Of a DNA stretch of 64,000 nucleotides, positions 1-8,748 are shown piece by piece. Position 1 is the first letter of the stretch, and every line of letters starts with the position of its first letter. The notes under the pieces were generated by a model, which saw only the letters and a program-made list of their open reading frames with translations, had not been told where the DNA came from and did not search any database. Location of the stretch: positions 7,314,001 to 7,378,000 of the forward strand of contig NZ_CP030771.1 of NCBI RefSeq assembly GCF_006088715.1, written 5' to 3'. The stretch is from Streptomyces sp. YIM 121038. GTDB lineage: Bacteria > Actinomycetota > Actinomycetes > Streptomycetales > Streptomycetaceae. Position numbers and translations under genes: made by a program.

Positions 1-57
1 GACGCCCTGGCCGCCGCCGCTCGACTCCGGCCCCGCACGGAAGGACCCGAGCCATGA
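1..57 (+). CDS. 3' end of an upstream gene (partial)
   Basis: The first frame is open from the window edge and ends in a TGA at 55-57 that overlaps the ATG of the next gene (ATGA). Only 18 residues are visible (ending RTEGPEP) and they carry no recognisable domain. The 4-base overlap is the usual sign of translational coupling, so a gene feeding into the lanthipeptide synthetase is plausible. It could also be a chance open frame. Confidence 0.3.
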   Translation, partial: DALAAAARLRPRTEGPEP

Positions 58-2576
58 GCCATCCCGGCGCCGCCCCGCTGTTCGCCGACGGCCTCGAACA
101 CTTCGACGACGAGGCGACGTGGTTCGCCCGCACCCGCGCCCCCGCTCCGGACGGCTGGGAGCGCGCCGAGCAGGGCCCCTGGGTCAACCTCCGGGCCGTC
201 GGCACCCGGCTGCCCCGGCAGGGCTGGAAGGTGCACGCGTCGGCGACCCCGGCGGACGCCGAGCGCGTCGTCGACACCGTCGCCGACTACTGTCTCGCCC
301 ACGGCATCGCCTTCAAGTTCCTGCGCGGCACGGCGATCCTGAAGCAGGTCAACGGCAAGCCCGCCGCCCGCTCCGCCGGCGGCAAGCTCGCCACCCTCTA
401 CCCCGCGACCGACACCGTCCTGGAACTCGCCCTCAAGGAGCTCTCGGCGCTCCTGCACGGCGTCGAGGGCCCCTACGTCCTCAACGACCTGCGCTGGGGA
501 CCCGGCCCGCTGTACCTGCGCTACGGCGGCTTCGAGGAGCGCTACTGCTTCTCGCCCGAGGGCGCGTACGTGGCGGCCGTGGCCCGGCCCGACGGCGTCC
601 TCGTGCCGGACACGCGCGGCGCCTCGTTCAAGGTGCCCCCGTGGGCGGAGGTCCCCGCGTTCGTGCGGGCGCAGATCGACGCCGCGCGGGCGGAGCGCAC
701 CGGCGCCTTCCCGTACCGCGTGGAGAAGGTGCTCCTGTTCAGCAACGGCGGCGGGGTCTACCGCGCCGTGGAGTCGGCGACGGGCCGCACGGTGGTCCTG
801 CGCGAGGCCCGCCCGCACGCCGGGCTCGACCTGGACGGCACCGACGCGGTGACCCGCCTCGCCCGCGAGCACGCCATGCTGGAACGCCTCGACGACCTGC
901 CCTGCGCCCCGAAGACGTACGGCCGCGTCCGCCACTGGGAACACCACTTCCTGGTGCAGGAGTTCATCGAGGGCGAGCCCCTGCACGAGGCGATCGGCCG
1001 CCGCCACCCGCTGCTGCGGCCCGCCCCCACCGCGGACGAGCGCGCCGCCTACGCCGCCTGGGCCGACATCACGTACACGCGCGTCGAGCGGGCCCTGGCC
1101 GCGCTGCACGCGCGCGGCATCGTCTTCGGCGACCTGAAGCCCGGCAACATCATGGTCCGCCCCGACGGCTCCGTCTGCCTCGTCGACTTCGAGACCGCCC
1201 GGCACATCGGCGACGCCGTGCGCCCGGCCCTGGCCACCGAGGGGTTCAGCGCCCCCTGGGCGCGCTCCGGGTTCGCCGCCGACGACCACGCCCTCGCCTG
1301 CGTCCGGCTCGCGCTGTACCTGCCGCTCACCGAACTGCTGCGGTTCGCGCCCGGCGAGCCCGCCAAGCACGAGCAGCTCGTCGCGGCGGTCGAGCGCCGC
1401 TTCCCGGTGCCCGCCGACTTCGGCCCCTCGCTGCGCCGCGCGCTCGCACCCCCGGCGCAGGAGGACGCGCCCCGCCCCGCCTGGCCGCAGGCCCCGCGGG
1501 ACTGGGACGCCCTCCTCGACGGGATGCGCGACGCGATCGTCGACAGCGCGACACCCGATCGCGAGGACCGGCTCTTCCCCGGCGACGTACGGCAGTTGGA
1601 GCACCAGGGCGCCGCGCTCGCGTTCGGGGCCGCCGGGGTGCTGCACGCGCTGCGCGTCACCGGCCGCGACGACCACCCGGCCTTCGCGGAGCACACCGAC
1701 TGGCTGGTCGCGGCCGCCCGCCGCGCCCGGTGGCCGCGCCCCGGCCTGTACGACGGGGTGGCCGGCGTCGCGTGCGTCCTCGACGAACTCGGCCTGCGCG
1801 ACGAGGCGCTGGCGGTCCTCGAAGGGCTGAGGGGCGTCGAGCCGCACCGGTGCGGCCCCGGCCTCTTCGGCGGGCTCGCGGGCATCGGGCTCACCCTGCT
1901 GCGCTTCGGCGCGGACGCACCCGTCCTCGGCGCACGGACACGCGGGGCCGGGGGCGCCACGGCGATCGGCCGGGAGCTGGTCCACCGCCTCGGCGCCGAC
2001 CCCGGCGCGAGAGGCCTGATGCACGGCTGGTCGGGCCCCGCCCTGCTCTTCACCCGCCTGTACGAGGCCACGGGCGACCCCTCCTGGCTGCGGCACGCCG
2101 AGACGGCCCTCGCGCGGGACGCCGGCCGCCTCGGCGTGCCGCGCGGGCCCCGCCTCCAGCTCAGGAGCGGCCCGCACTGGGTGACCGGCCTCGAACGCGG
2201 CAGCGCGGGCATCGGCCTCGCCCTCGACGCGTATCTGCGGGTCCGCCACGACCCCCACCTGGCGGGGGTCCGCGACCGGATCCGCGACGGCCTGGACACC
2301 GAACTCCTGCTGGACGGCGGCCTGTTGACCGGCCAGGCGGGCGTCCTGTACGCCTGCGCCCACCTGGGCGCGCCCACCGAGGCGCACCTCGACGCGCTCG
2401 CCCTGCACGCGGTGCGCTTCCGGGGCCGCCCCGCCTTCGCCCTCGACGGCCGCCTGCGCCTGTCGATGGACCTCGCCACCGGCACGGCGGGCGCGCTGCT
2501 CGCCGTGCACGCCGCGCGCACCGGTGCGGCGCCGGACGCCCTGCCGTTCCTGGCCCCGGCCCCCGGCCGCCCGTGA
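54..2576 (+). CDS. Class III lanthipeptide synthetase (LanKC type)
   Basis: The 840-residue protein has the LanKC layout: an N-terminal lyase-like region (about 1-200), a Ser/Thr kinase-like domain (about 215-480) and a C-terminal LanC-like cyclase domain (about 510-830). The kinase region shows FGDLKPGN (catalytic Asp and Asn, near residue 360) followed by LVDFETA (metal-binding DFE). The cyclase part keeps LMHGWSG and LLTGQAG but lacks the Cys-Cys-His zinc ligands of class I, II and IV cyclases, which fits class III. Family role: phosphorylate and eliminate Ser/Thr in a precursor, then form lanthionine or labionin rings in the cytoplasm. An AAGGA lies upstream of the ATG. It overlaps the following MFS gene by GTGA. 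No LanA precursor is visible, so the peptide must be encoded to the left or elsewhere. Confidence 0.85.
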   Translation: MSHPGAAPLFADGLEHFDDEATWFARTRAPAPDGWERAEQGPWVNLRAVGTRLPRQGWKVHASATPADAERVVDTVADYCLAHGIAFKFLRGTAILKQVNGKPAARSAGGKLATLYPATDTVLELALKELSALLHGVEGPYVLNDLRWGPGPLYLRYGGFEERYCFSPEGAYVAAVARPDGVLVPDTRGASFKVPPWAEVPAFVRAQIDAARAERTGAFPYRVEKVLLFSNGGGVYRAVESATGRTVVLREARPHAGLDLDGTDAVTRLAREHAMLERLDDLPCAPKTYGRVRHWEHHFLVQEFIEGEPLHEAIGRRHPLLRPAPTADERAAYAAWADITYTRVERALAALHARGIVFGDLKPGNIMVRPDGSVCLVDFETARHIGDAVRPALATEGFSAPWARSGFAADDHALACVRLALYLPLTELLRFAPGEPAKHEQLVAAVERRFPVPADFGPSLRRALAPPAQEDAPRPAWPQAPRDWDALLDGMRDAIVDSATPDREDRLFPGDVRQLEHQGAALAFGAAGVLHALRVTGRDDHPAFAEHTDWLVAAARRARWPRPGLYDGVAGVACVLDELGLRDEALAVLEGLRGVEPHRCGPGLFGGLAGIGLTLLRFGADAPVLGARTRGAGGATAIGRELVHRLGADPGARGLMHGWSGPALLFTRLYEATGDPSWLRHAETALARDAGRLGVPRGPRLQLRSGPHWVTGLERGSAGIGLALDAYLRVRHDPHLAGVRDRIRDGLDTELLLDGGLLTGQAGVLYACAHLGAPTEAHLDALALHAVRFRGRPAFALDGRLRLSMDLATGTAGALLAVHAARTGAAPDALPFLAPAPGRP

Positions 2577-3805
2577 CCGCCGCCGAGAGCCCGCCCGCCG
2601 CGCCCCACCGGCTGCTGCGCAACCGCGACTTCCAGCTGCTGCTGTGGGGGCAGGGCCTGTCCGTCCTCGGCTCCGGCGCCGCCGCCCTCACCCTGCCGCT
2701 GCTCGTCCTCGCCGAGACCGGCTCGCCGCTGCGGGTCGGCCTGGTCGAGGCGGTGTGGACCGGCGCCGTCGCCGTGGCGTGCCTGGCGGCGGGCCCCCTC
2801 ACCGACCGCTACGACCGGCGTGCGGTCATGCTGTGGTGCGAGTACGGCCGCGTCGCCGTCAGCGCCGCCTTCGCCGCCGCCGTCGCCCTCGGCCGCGCCC
2901 CGCTGCCGGTGCTCCTGGGCGCCGGGGTGCTGCTCGGCCTGCTCACCGCGCCGTTCAGCACGGCCGGGCTCGCCTCCGTGCGGAAGGTCGTGCCCCCGAG
3001 CAGACTCGCCGCCGCGCTCACCCTCAACCGCGTCCGCGGCCAGCTCGCCGGGCTCCTCGGGCCGCTCGCGGGCGGCGCCCTGTTCGCCCTCGACCCGAGC
3101 CTGCCGTACTGGCTCAACGCGCTCTCCTTCCTGGTCTCCGCGGCCACCGTGCACGCCCTGCGCACCCCGCTCGACGCCGTGGAGCGGGCCGGGCCGCGCT
3201 GGTGGCGGGCGTTCGCCGAAGGCGTCCGCTTCCTCTGGCGCGACCGGGTCCTCCGCCGGCTCACCCTGATCGCCTCCGCGCAGAACTTCGCCGTCGACGG
3301 CGTCGCCCTCACCGTCGTCGTGGTCAGCGGCCGGCACGGCACGTCCAGCCTCACCATCGGCCTGCTGTACGACTTCTGGGCCGCGGGGGCGCTCGTCGGG
3401 GCCCTGCTCGCGCCGCGCCTCGTCGACCGGGTGCCGTACCGGACCGTGCTCCTGGCGTGCGGGGCGGTGTGCTCCCTCGTGGTGCCGCTGATGGCGGTGA
3501 GCGCCGCGCCCGCCGCCCTCGCCCCGCTGCTCGCCGCCTGCGCGGCCGCCGTCTCGCTCTCGGGCTCGGTCATGACGTACGCCCAGGTCGTCCGCACCCC
3601 CGACACGCTCCAGGGGCGGGTGCACGGCGGCGTCGCGCTGCTCCTGCTCGCGGCGCCGCCGCTCGGCTCCGCGCTCGCGGGCCTGCTCCTCGAACGGTTC
3701 CCGGACGAGGTGCCCTATCTGGCCTTCGGCGCGCTGCTCCTGCTCCTCACCGCCGTCACGTCGCAGACGTCCCCGACGTCGATGCTCTCGCCGCGCTCGG
3801 CGTAG
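2573..3805 (+). CDS. MFS transporter, likely exporter
   Basis: The 410-residue membrane protein reads LLRNRDFQLLLWGQ near the N-terminus, as in drug-efflux MFS proteins, then many hydrophobic helices with LTDRYDRRAVML as the loop 2-3 signature (G-x-x-x-D-R-x-x-R type). I infer twelve segments; the last ends about 12 residues before the stop. The GTG start overlaps the LanKC stop (GTGA), so the two genes are translationally coupled and this protein probably exports the lanthipeptide or an intermediate. Class III clusters more often use ABC exporters. The 3' end runs 91 bp into the convergent peptidase gene, which is unusually long. Confidence 0.8.
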   Translation: MTAAESPPAAPHRLLRNRDFQLLLWGQGLSVLGSGAAALTLPLLVLAETGSPLRVGLVEAVWTGAVAVACLAAGPLTDRYDRRAVMLWCEYGRVAVSAAFAAAVALGRAPLPVLLGAGVLLGLLTAPFSTAGLASVRKVVPPSRLAAALTLNRVRGQLAGLLGPLAGGALFALDPSLPYWLNALSFLVSAATVHALRTPLDAVERAGPRWWRAFAEGVRFLWRDRVLRRLTLIASAQNFAVDGVALTVVVVSGRHGTSSLTIGLLYDFWAAGALVGALLAPRLVDRVPYRTVLLACGAVCSLVVPLMAVSAAPAALAPLLAACAAAVSLSGSVMTYAQVVRTPDTLQGRVHGGVALLLLAAPPLGSALAGLLLERFPDEVPYLAFGALLLLLTAVTSQTSPTSMLSPRSA

Positions 3806-6237
3806 ACCTCGGTGAGCCCGACGACCCGCCCCCGCGGCGTCGCGCAGGTGAGCTGGTACGCCTCCTTCTCGCCGTACGTGGCCGGGAGCGGCGCGGCGAA
3901 GTCGACGCGCCCGCTCCAGTCGTCGACAGCGCCCGGGTCGGCCTGCGCGTAGTTGACGAGGACCGCGCGGTACTCACCGGGCGGCGGGTCCAGGAGGACG
4001 GCGCGGGCGGACGTCTCGCCGCTGGTGTCCGAGGCGACGGGCCTGCCGGAGGCGTCGTACAGATACAGGTCCCAGTGCGTGCGCGGCGACGTCCAGGACA
4101 CGCCGACGGTCATCCTGCCGTTGTCCGCCGCGGGCGGCCCGGCGACGCGGAACGTGAAGCTCTCCGCCGCCGGGTCGTCCGGGTAGCGCTCGTTGACCGC
4201 GGGCACGCCCGGCGGGTTGGCGACGGCGATGGCGTCCTGCGGCGGCCCCTGCGGGTCGCGCCCGTACCGTCCGGCGACGTACGGCCGCGTCGAGGGGTTC
4301 ACCTCCCACCGGAACCGGCCGCCCGGCGCGGTGAGTTCGGTGGTGAGGTCGTCCCGCACGGACAGCGGCGGCGTCGTCGAACCGTCCGGCTGGAGGACGG
4401 GCGAGGTCGGCGTCCGGAACGTCTTGTGCAGCGTCAGGCGGTGACCCGCGGGCGCCCGGCCGGTCAGGGTCGCGTGCGTGGCCGGGTCCGCGGCGTGCGC
4501 GAGGACGGCGAGCAGCGCCCCGCGGTTGCCGCCCCTGCCCGCCCCCGCCGCCGGGGGCAGGCCCGCGTACTCGGCGACCACGGCCTCGGCGTAGGGGCCG
4601 TGGAAGCCGCTGCCCGCCAGCTCGACGGTGAGGCCCCAGCCGCCGGTCGCCCAGTACGACCAGTCCTCGGTGGAGCCGGTGTTGTCGTACAGCTCCCAGC
4701 TCGCCCGGGACGGATAGCCGGTGCGGGCGGCGAGGGCGGCGCCGAGCCTGCGGTACGCGGGCTCGTCGAGCGGCGGCCGGGTGGAGACGAGGCCGGGCGG
4801 GCGCAGCACGAGGGCGGCCGGGGTGTGCAGCGTGGTCAGGTTCGTCACCTGGCGCGCGGACACCAGGGCGCGGACGTTGCGCACCTCGGGCTCGCTGAAG
4901 GGCGCGGGCCCTCGGTAGGTGTCGCCGTTCCAGGTGAGCCCGGCGCCGGGGCCGCCCCAGAAGCCGCCGTAGTTGCGGTTGGGGTCGGTGCCCCGCGCGC
5001 GGCCCGCCGGGTTGGCGGCGCACGTGCCGGTCGCGTACTCGGGCGGCGAGTCCCGCACGCTGCAGTTCTTGCGCTTGGTCTCGTAGTCGAAGCGGGACTG
5101 GTCGCCCCGGGGCGCGGCCTCGCGGGAGACGGCGAAGCCGTCGGGGCTGACGACGGGCACGACGACGCTGCGCGTGCGCGCGACGAGCCGCCGCACGGAC
5201 GCGTCGTGCCGGTAGCCGCCGACCAGGTCGTACGCCCACTCCAGGGCGACCTCCCCGCTCGGCCACTCGCGGGCGTGGTGCACGCCCAGGGTGAGGTTCA
5301 CGGGCTTGCCGTCGCCGTGGCGCACGTCCGCGCCGATCTCGACGCCGACGACGTCCCGGCCCTCCCACGTCGGCTCGGGCAGCGTGAACGCCCTGACGAG
5401 GCGCGGGTGGGCGCGGGCCAGCTCCTTCATCTCGAACTCGTAGTCGTACAGGTGGCGGTAGCCGGTGCGGCCGGAGGGCAGCGGGGAGCGCGCGGTGCGC
5501 GCCGCGTACGCCCGGTCCGCGCGGGCGTCCGCAGTCGCCTGCCGGGTGAGGTCGCGCCGGACGGTCCGCCAGGTCAGGCCCGCGCGGGTCAGCGCGGCCC
5601 GGTCGGCGGCGTCGGCGAGCACGACGTCCAGGCCGTGCGCGTCGCCGCCGCCGGTGACGTCGAGGCCGAGCCGGGCGAGGCGCTCGCGGTCGGCCCGGCC
5701 GGGCGTGCGGACGCGGACGAGCCGGGGCGGGGCCGCGGCGGTCGGCCCGGCGCGGTCGCCGTCGAGCGGCGGCACCGGCCGCCGGGCCGCGGGCGTCCCC
5801 GGCGGCGTGGCCAGGAAGTCGAGCCCGAGCCGCACCTCGCGTGCGGGGCCGCCGTAGCGGCAGCCCTGCACCACGAGCCGCTGTCCGCGCTCGACGAAGC
5901 CCTCGGCCAGCTCGCGGGAGCGCGGGGCCGCCGACGCGGCGACGACCCTGCCCGTGTCCCGGTCGAACACGGCCAGGTCCCAGTCGCCCGCGGGCCGCCC
6001 GCCGGGGGTCAGGCGCGCCTGGACGATCCCCGCCACGTCCGCGGTCACCTCGCGCCGGTCGGCGCCCGCGGCCCCGGGCGGCAGCGGCCGCGCGAAACAG
6101 GACCGGGCCACGGGCCGGTCCGCCCGCAGCACGTCCGGGGGCGCCGCACGGGCGGCGCCCCCGGACGGCACGGTGAGGACCGCCGCCACGACCGCGAGCA
6201 CGGCGGCGCCGACGGCCGTTCTTCCCGAACTCCCCAC
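3715..6237 (-). CDS. Secreted M14 zinc carboxypeptidase
   Basis: This 840-residue protein has the M14 zinc site: HHAREWPSGE (ligands His321 and Glu324), LHTPAAL (third ligand near His471) and WGLTVELAGSG carrying the catalytic Glu. DPNRNYGGFWG is also typical of the family. A GTG start at 6237 is preferred because GAAGGGG sits 9 bases upstream and the N-terminus then reads as a signal peptide (GRTAVGAAVLAVVAAVL, cleavage near ARA-AP). A pro-region (about 40-240) precedes the catalytic domain. The C-terminal ~300 residues look like beta-rich accessory domains, one reading WDLYLYDASGRP as in P-proprotein or CBM-like modules. Predicted role: extracellular removal of C-terminal residues. It lies divergent to the S12 hydrolase and overlaps the MFS 3' end. 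Confidence 0.85.
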   Translation of the reverse strand: MGSSGRTAVGAAVLAVVAAVLTVPSGGAARAAPPDVLRADRPVARSCFARPLPPGAAGADRREVTADVAGIVQARLTPGGRPAGDWDLAVFDRDTGRVVAASAAPRSRELAEGFVERGQRLVVQGCRYGGPAREVRLGLDFLATPPGTPAARRPVPPLDGDRAGPTAAAPPRLVRVRTPGRADRERLARLGLDVTGGGDAHGLDVVLADAADRAALTRAGLTWRTVRRDLTRQATADARADRAYAARTARSPLPSGRTGYRHLYDYEFEMKELARAHPRLVRAFTLPEPTWEGRDVVGVEIGADVRHGDGKPVNLTLGVHHAREWPSGEVALEWAYDLVGGYRHDASVRRLVARTRSVVVPVVSPDGFAVSREAAPRGDQSRFDYETKRKNCSVRDSPPEYATGTCAANPAGRARGTDPNRNYGGFWGGPGAGLTWNGDTYRGPAPFSEPEVRNVRALVSARQVTNLTTLHTPAALVLRPPGLVSTRPPLDEPAYRRLGAALAARTGYPSRASWELYDNTGSTEDWSYWATGGWGLTVELAGSGFHGPYAEAVVAEYAGLPPAAGAGRGGNRGALLAVLAHAADPATHATLTGRAPAGHRLTLHKTFRTPTSPVLQPDGSTTPPLSVRDDLTTELTAPGGRFRWEVNPSTRPYVAGRYGRDPQGPPQDAIAVANPPGVPAVNERYPDDPAAESFTFRVAGPPAADNGRMTVGVSWTSPRTHWDLYLYDASGRPVASDTSGETSARAVLLDPPPGEYRAVLVNYAQADPGAVDDWSGRVDFAAPLPATYGEKEAYQLTCATPRGRVVGLTEVYAERGESIDVGDVCDVTAVRSRSSAPKAR

Positions 6238-6296
6238 GCTGTCCCACCCCTTCGGATCGAGGACGACGGCCCTGACCGTGCGCGGCACCGTCGGCA

Positions 6297-6353
6297 GGAG
6301 CAGGGTCCCACCGCGGGGGAGCGGTCTCCCAGAGGCAGGGAGCGGGTTCCCAC
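6297..6353. repeat. Three direct repeats at exact 21-bp spacing
   Basis: GGAGC-type units start at 6297 (GGAGCAGGGTCCCACC), 6318 (GGAGCGGTCTCCCAG) and 6339 (GGAGCGGGTTCCCACG). The spacing equals two helical turns, so a protein binding all three would sit on one face. They occupy the middle of the 220-bp space between the divergent M14 and S12 genes, a position suited to an operator for both. Confidence 0.55.
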
Positions 6354-6457
6354 GGCGAGGGCGGGGGCTGCCCGGATGGTGTTGTTGATCTTGGGTGCAC
6401 AGGATGGACGAGCCGGGTTTCCGGCCCCACCAGCCGCTTCCCCCAAGGGAGTTCACC

Positions 6458-7690
6458 GTGACCGACCGTTCAGTCTCCGCCCGTTCCCGCCGCTCAGGAC
6501 CCCGTACGCGCGTGGCGGTGGTGGCTCTGCTGGCCGCCGCCCTGGGCGCCGTGGGCACGCTGCCCGCGTCCGGGGCGCCGTCCCAGGGCCCGCGCGACGC
6601 CGTGCGCAAGGACTCCGCACGCGAGGACACCGTGCGGAAGGACTCCGTGCGCAAGGACGTGGAGGGCCTGGTGCGCGACGCCCGCTTCCCCGCCGCCCTG
6701 GTCGCCACGGCCGACCGCGACGGGCGTGCCCGCCACTACACGGCCGGGGTCGCGGACGTGCGCACGCAGCGGAAGGTGCCGGTCGACGGGCGGGTGCGGG
6801 CGGGCAGCAACACCAAGACGTTCACCGCGACCGTGGTCCTCCAGCTGGTCGGCGAGGGCAAGGTGGACCTGGACGCCTCCGTCGAGACGTACCTGCCGAA
6901 CCTGTTGCGCGGCGACGGCATCGACGGCCGGGACATCAAGGTCCGTCAGCTCCTCCAGCACACCAGCGGACTGCCCGAGTACACCGTCCACATACTCAAG
7001 GACGTCTTCGGCAAGGCCCGCCACACCTACTACGAGCCCCGCGACCTGCTGGACATCGCGCTGAAGCACAAGGCGGAGTTCGAGCCCGGCGACCGCTGGG
7101 CGTACAGCAACACCAACTACGTCGTCGCCGGTCTCCTCATCGAGAAGGTCACCGGGCGCCCGCTGGCCGAGCAGCTCACCAAGCGGGTCATCGACCGCGT
7201 CGGGCTGCGCCACACCTCCTTCCCCGGCGTCGGCGACGAGGGCATCCGGGGCCCGCACGCCCGCGGTTACGACGCGGCAAGGCCCGGGGCGCGGCTGACG
7301 GACGTCACGAGGATCGACCCGTCCTGGGGCTGGGCCGCGGGGCAGCTGATCTCCACCCCGGGCGATCTGAACCGGTTCTTCTCCGCGCTGCTCGGCGGCG
7401 AGCTCCTGAAGCCCGCGCAGCTCGCCCAGATGCGCACCACCGTCAAGGTGCCCGACGGCTTCAGCGAGGTGAAGGGGGTGCGCTACGGGCTCGGCCTGAC
7501 CCGCACCCCGTTGAGCTGCGGCGGGGCGATGTGGGGGCACGGCGGGAGCATCCCCGGCTACTACACCTACCCCGGTGTGACCGACCGCGGCCGGGCCGCC
7601 ACGGTCGCCGTCACCGCCAACAGGGAGCCCTCGCGGGGCGCCTTCGCGAAGGCCGACGCCGTGGTGGACGCCGCGCTGTGCCGCAAGTGA
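6458..7690 (+). CDS. Secreted S12-family serine hydrolase (beta-lactamase / D-Ala-D-Ala carboxypeptidase fold)
   Basis: The GTG at 6458 is chosen because AAGGGAG sits 6 bases upstream; the frame is open further back without a better site. The 410-residue product has a signal peptide (VAVVALLAAALGAV, then ASGA) and a short repetitive charged linker (RKDSAREDTVRKDSVRKD). The three penicillin-recognising motifs follow: SNTK (nucleophile Ser and Lys), YSN, and HGGS in place of the KTG box. Family members act outside the cell on peptidoglycan peptides, D-amino peptides or esters. Its divergent partner is also a secreted peptidase, so the two may be co-controlled by the 21-bp repeats between them. 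Confidence 0.85.
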   Translation: MTDRSVSARSRRSGPRTRVAVVALLAAALGAVGTLPASGAPSQGPRDAVRKDSAREDTVRKDSVRKDVEGLVRDARFPAALVATADRDGRARHYTAGVADVRTQRKVPVDGRVRAGSNTKTFTATVVLQLVGEGKVDLDASVETYLPNLLRGDGIDGRDIKVRQLLQHTSGLPEYTVHILKDVFGKARHTYYEPRDLLDIALKHKAEFEPGDRWAYSNTNYVVAGLLIEKVTGRPLAEQLTKRVIDRVGLRHTSFPGVGDEGIRGPHARGYDAARPGARLTDVTRIDPSWGWAAGQLISTPGDLNRFFSALLGGELLKPAQLAQMRTTVKVPDGFSEVKGVRYGLGLTRTPLSCGGAMWGHGGSIPGYYTYPGVTDRGRAATVAVTANREPSRGAFAKADAVVDAALCRK

Positions 7691-7702
7691 GCGGGCCCGC
7701 TC

Positions 7703-8659
7703 CTACGGCGCGTTGGTGAAGGAGCGGCGGTAGGACCGGGGCGGCACGCCCCGGCGGCGCACGAATTGTTCGCGCAGCACGGCGGCGCTGCCGTAGCCGA
7801 CGCGGCGGGCGACCTCCTCGACCGGCAGGTCGGTGGTCTCCAGGAGCTCCTCGGCGCCGCTGAGGCGCAGGTTCCGCAGCCAGGCGTGCGGGGTGGTGCC
7901 GGTCGCCGCGGTGAAGCGCCGGGCGAAGGAGCGCTTGCTCATCGCGGCGCGCCGGGCGAGCTCCGCGACGGGCAGCGGCTCGTGGAGGTGGGCGCGGGCC
8001 CAGGCCAGGACGTCGGCGAGCCGTTCGTCCCGGGCGTCCTCGGGGACGGGCGCGGTCAGGTACTGGGCCTGCCCGCCGTCGCGGTGGGAGGGCAGCACCA
8101 TGTCACGGGCGACGGTGTTGGCGAGCGCCGCGCCGTGCTCGCGCCGCAGCAGGTGGAGACACATGTCGAAGCCCGCGGCCGCCCCCGCGCCCGTGACGAT
8201 GCGCCCCTCGTCGACGTAGAGGGCGTCGGGCTCCACGCTGACGTCGGGGTGGCGGCGGGCGAGGAGTTCGGCGAACCGCCAGTGGGTGGTCGCCCGGCGG
8301 CCGTCGAGCAGCCCGGCCGCCGCGAGCGCGAACGCGCCGACGCAGTGGGCCGCGACCAGCGCGCCGCGCTCGTGGGCGCGCCGCAGCGCGTCGAGCACGG
8401 CGGGCCCGGGAGCGTTGCGGAACCCCGCCGAGGGCAGGGCGATCAGGAGCTCGGCGGCGGCGAGCCGGTCCAGGCCGTGCGCCACGGTGACCGGCACGCC
8501 GACGTCGGTGGTGACGGGGCCCGGCCGGTCGGCGCAGAGCGCGAAGTCGAAGGCGGGCAGGTCCGCCCCGTGCGGGGCGAACACCTCGGCGACGACGCCG
8601 ACGGCGAGCATGCCGACCCCGGGCGGGGCATAGGCGGCGACGTTGGTGAAGGGCGGCAC
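7703..8659 (-). CDS. GlxA-like transcriptional regulator (DJ-1/PfpI domain plus AraC HTH)
   Basis: The 318-residue protein has an N-terminal DJ-1/PfpI-type domain with the nucleophile-elbow Cys in AAHCVGAFAL, and a C-terminal AraC/XylS double helix-turn-helix. The first helix is VAELARRAAMSKRSFARRF and the second is VEEVARRVGYGSAAVLREQF. The GTG at 8659 is preferred over an upstream ATG at 8761, because the longer form would overlap the start of the divergent MBL gene. The gene is divergent from that MBL gene with 89 bp between starts, so it probably controls it. The ligand is unknown. Confidence 0.85.
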   Translation of the reverse strand: MPPFTNVAAYAPPGVGMLAVGVVAEVFAPHGADLPAFDFALCADRPGPVTTDVGVPVTVAHGLDRLAAAELLIALPSAGFRNAPGPAVLDALRRAHERGALVAAHCVGAFALAAAGLLDGRRATTHWRFAELLARRHPDVSVEPDALYVDEGRIVTGAGAAAGFDMCLHLLRREHGAALANTVARDMVLPSHRDGGQAQYLTAPVPEDARDERLADVLAWARAHLHEPLPVAELARRAAMSKRSFARRFTAATGTTPHAWLRNLRLSGAEELLETTDLPVEEVARRVGYGSAAVLREQFVRRRGVPPRSYRRSFTNAP

Positions 8660-8748
8660 GCGGGCAGTGTGCCACGTGGCACGAATCCTGCGATCATAGG
8701 CAGTGATGCCACTCGCACGCCTCTGACCTGCTCGGAAGGATGGGAGGC

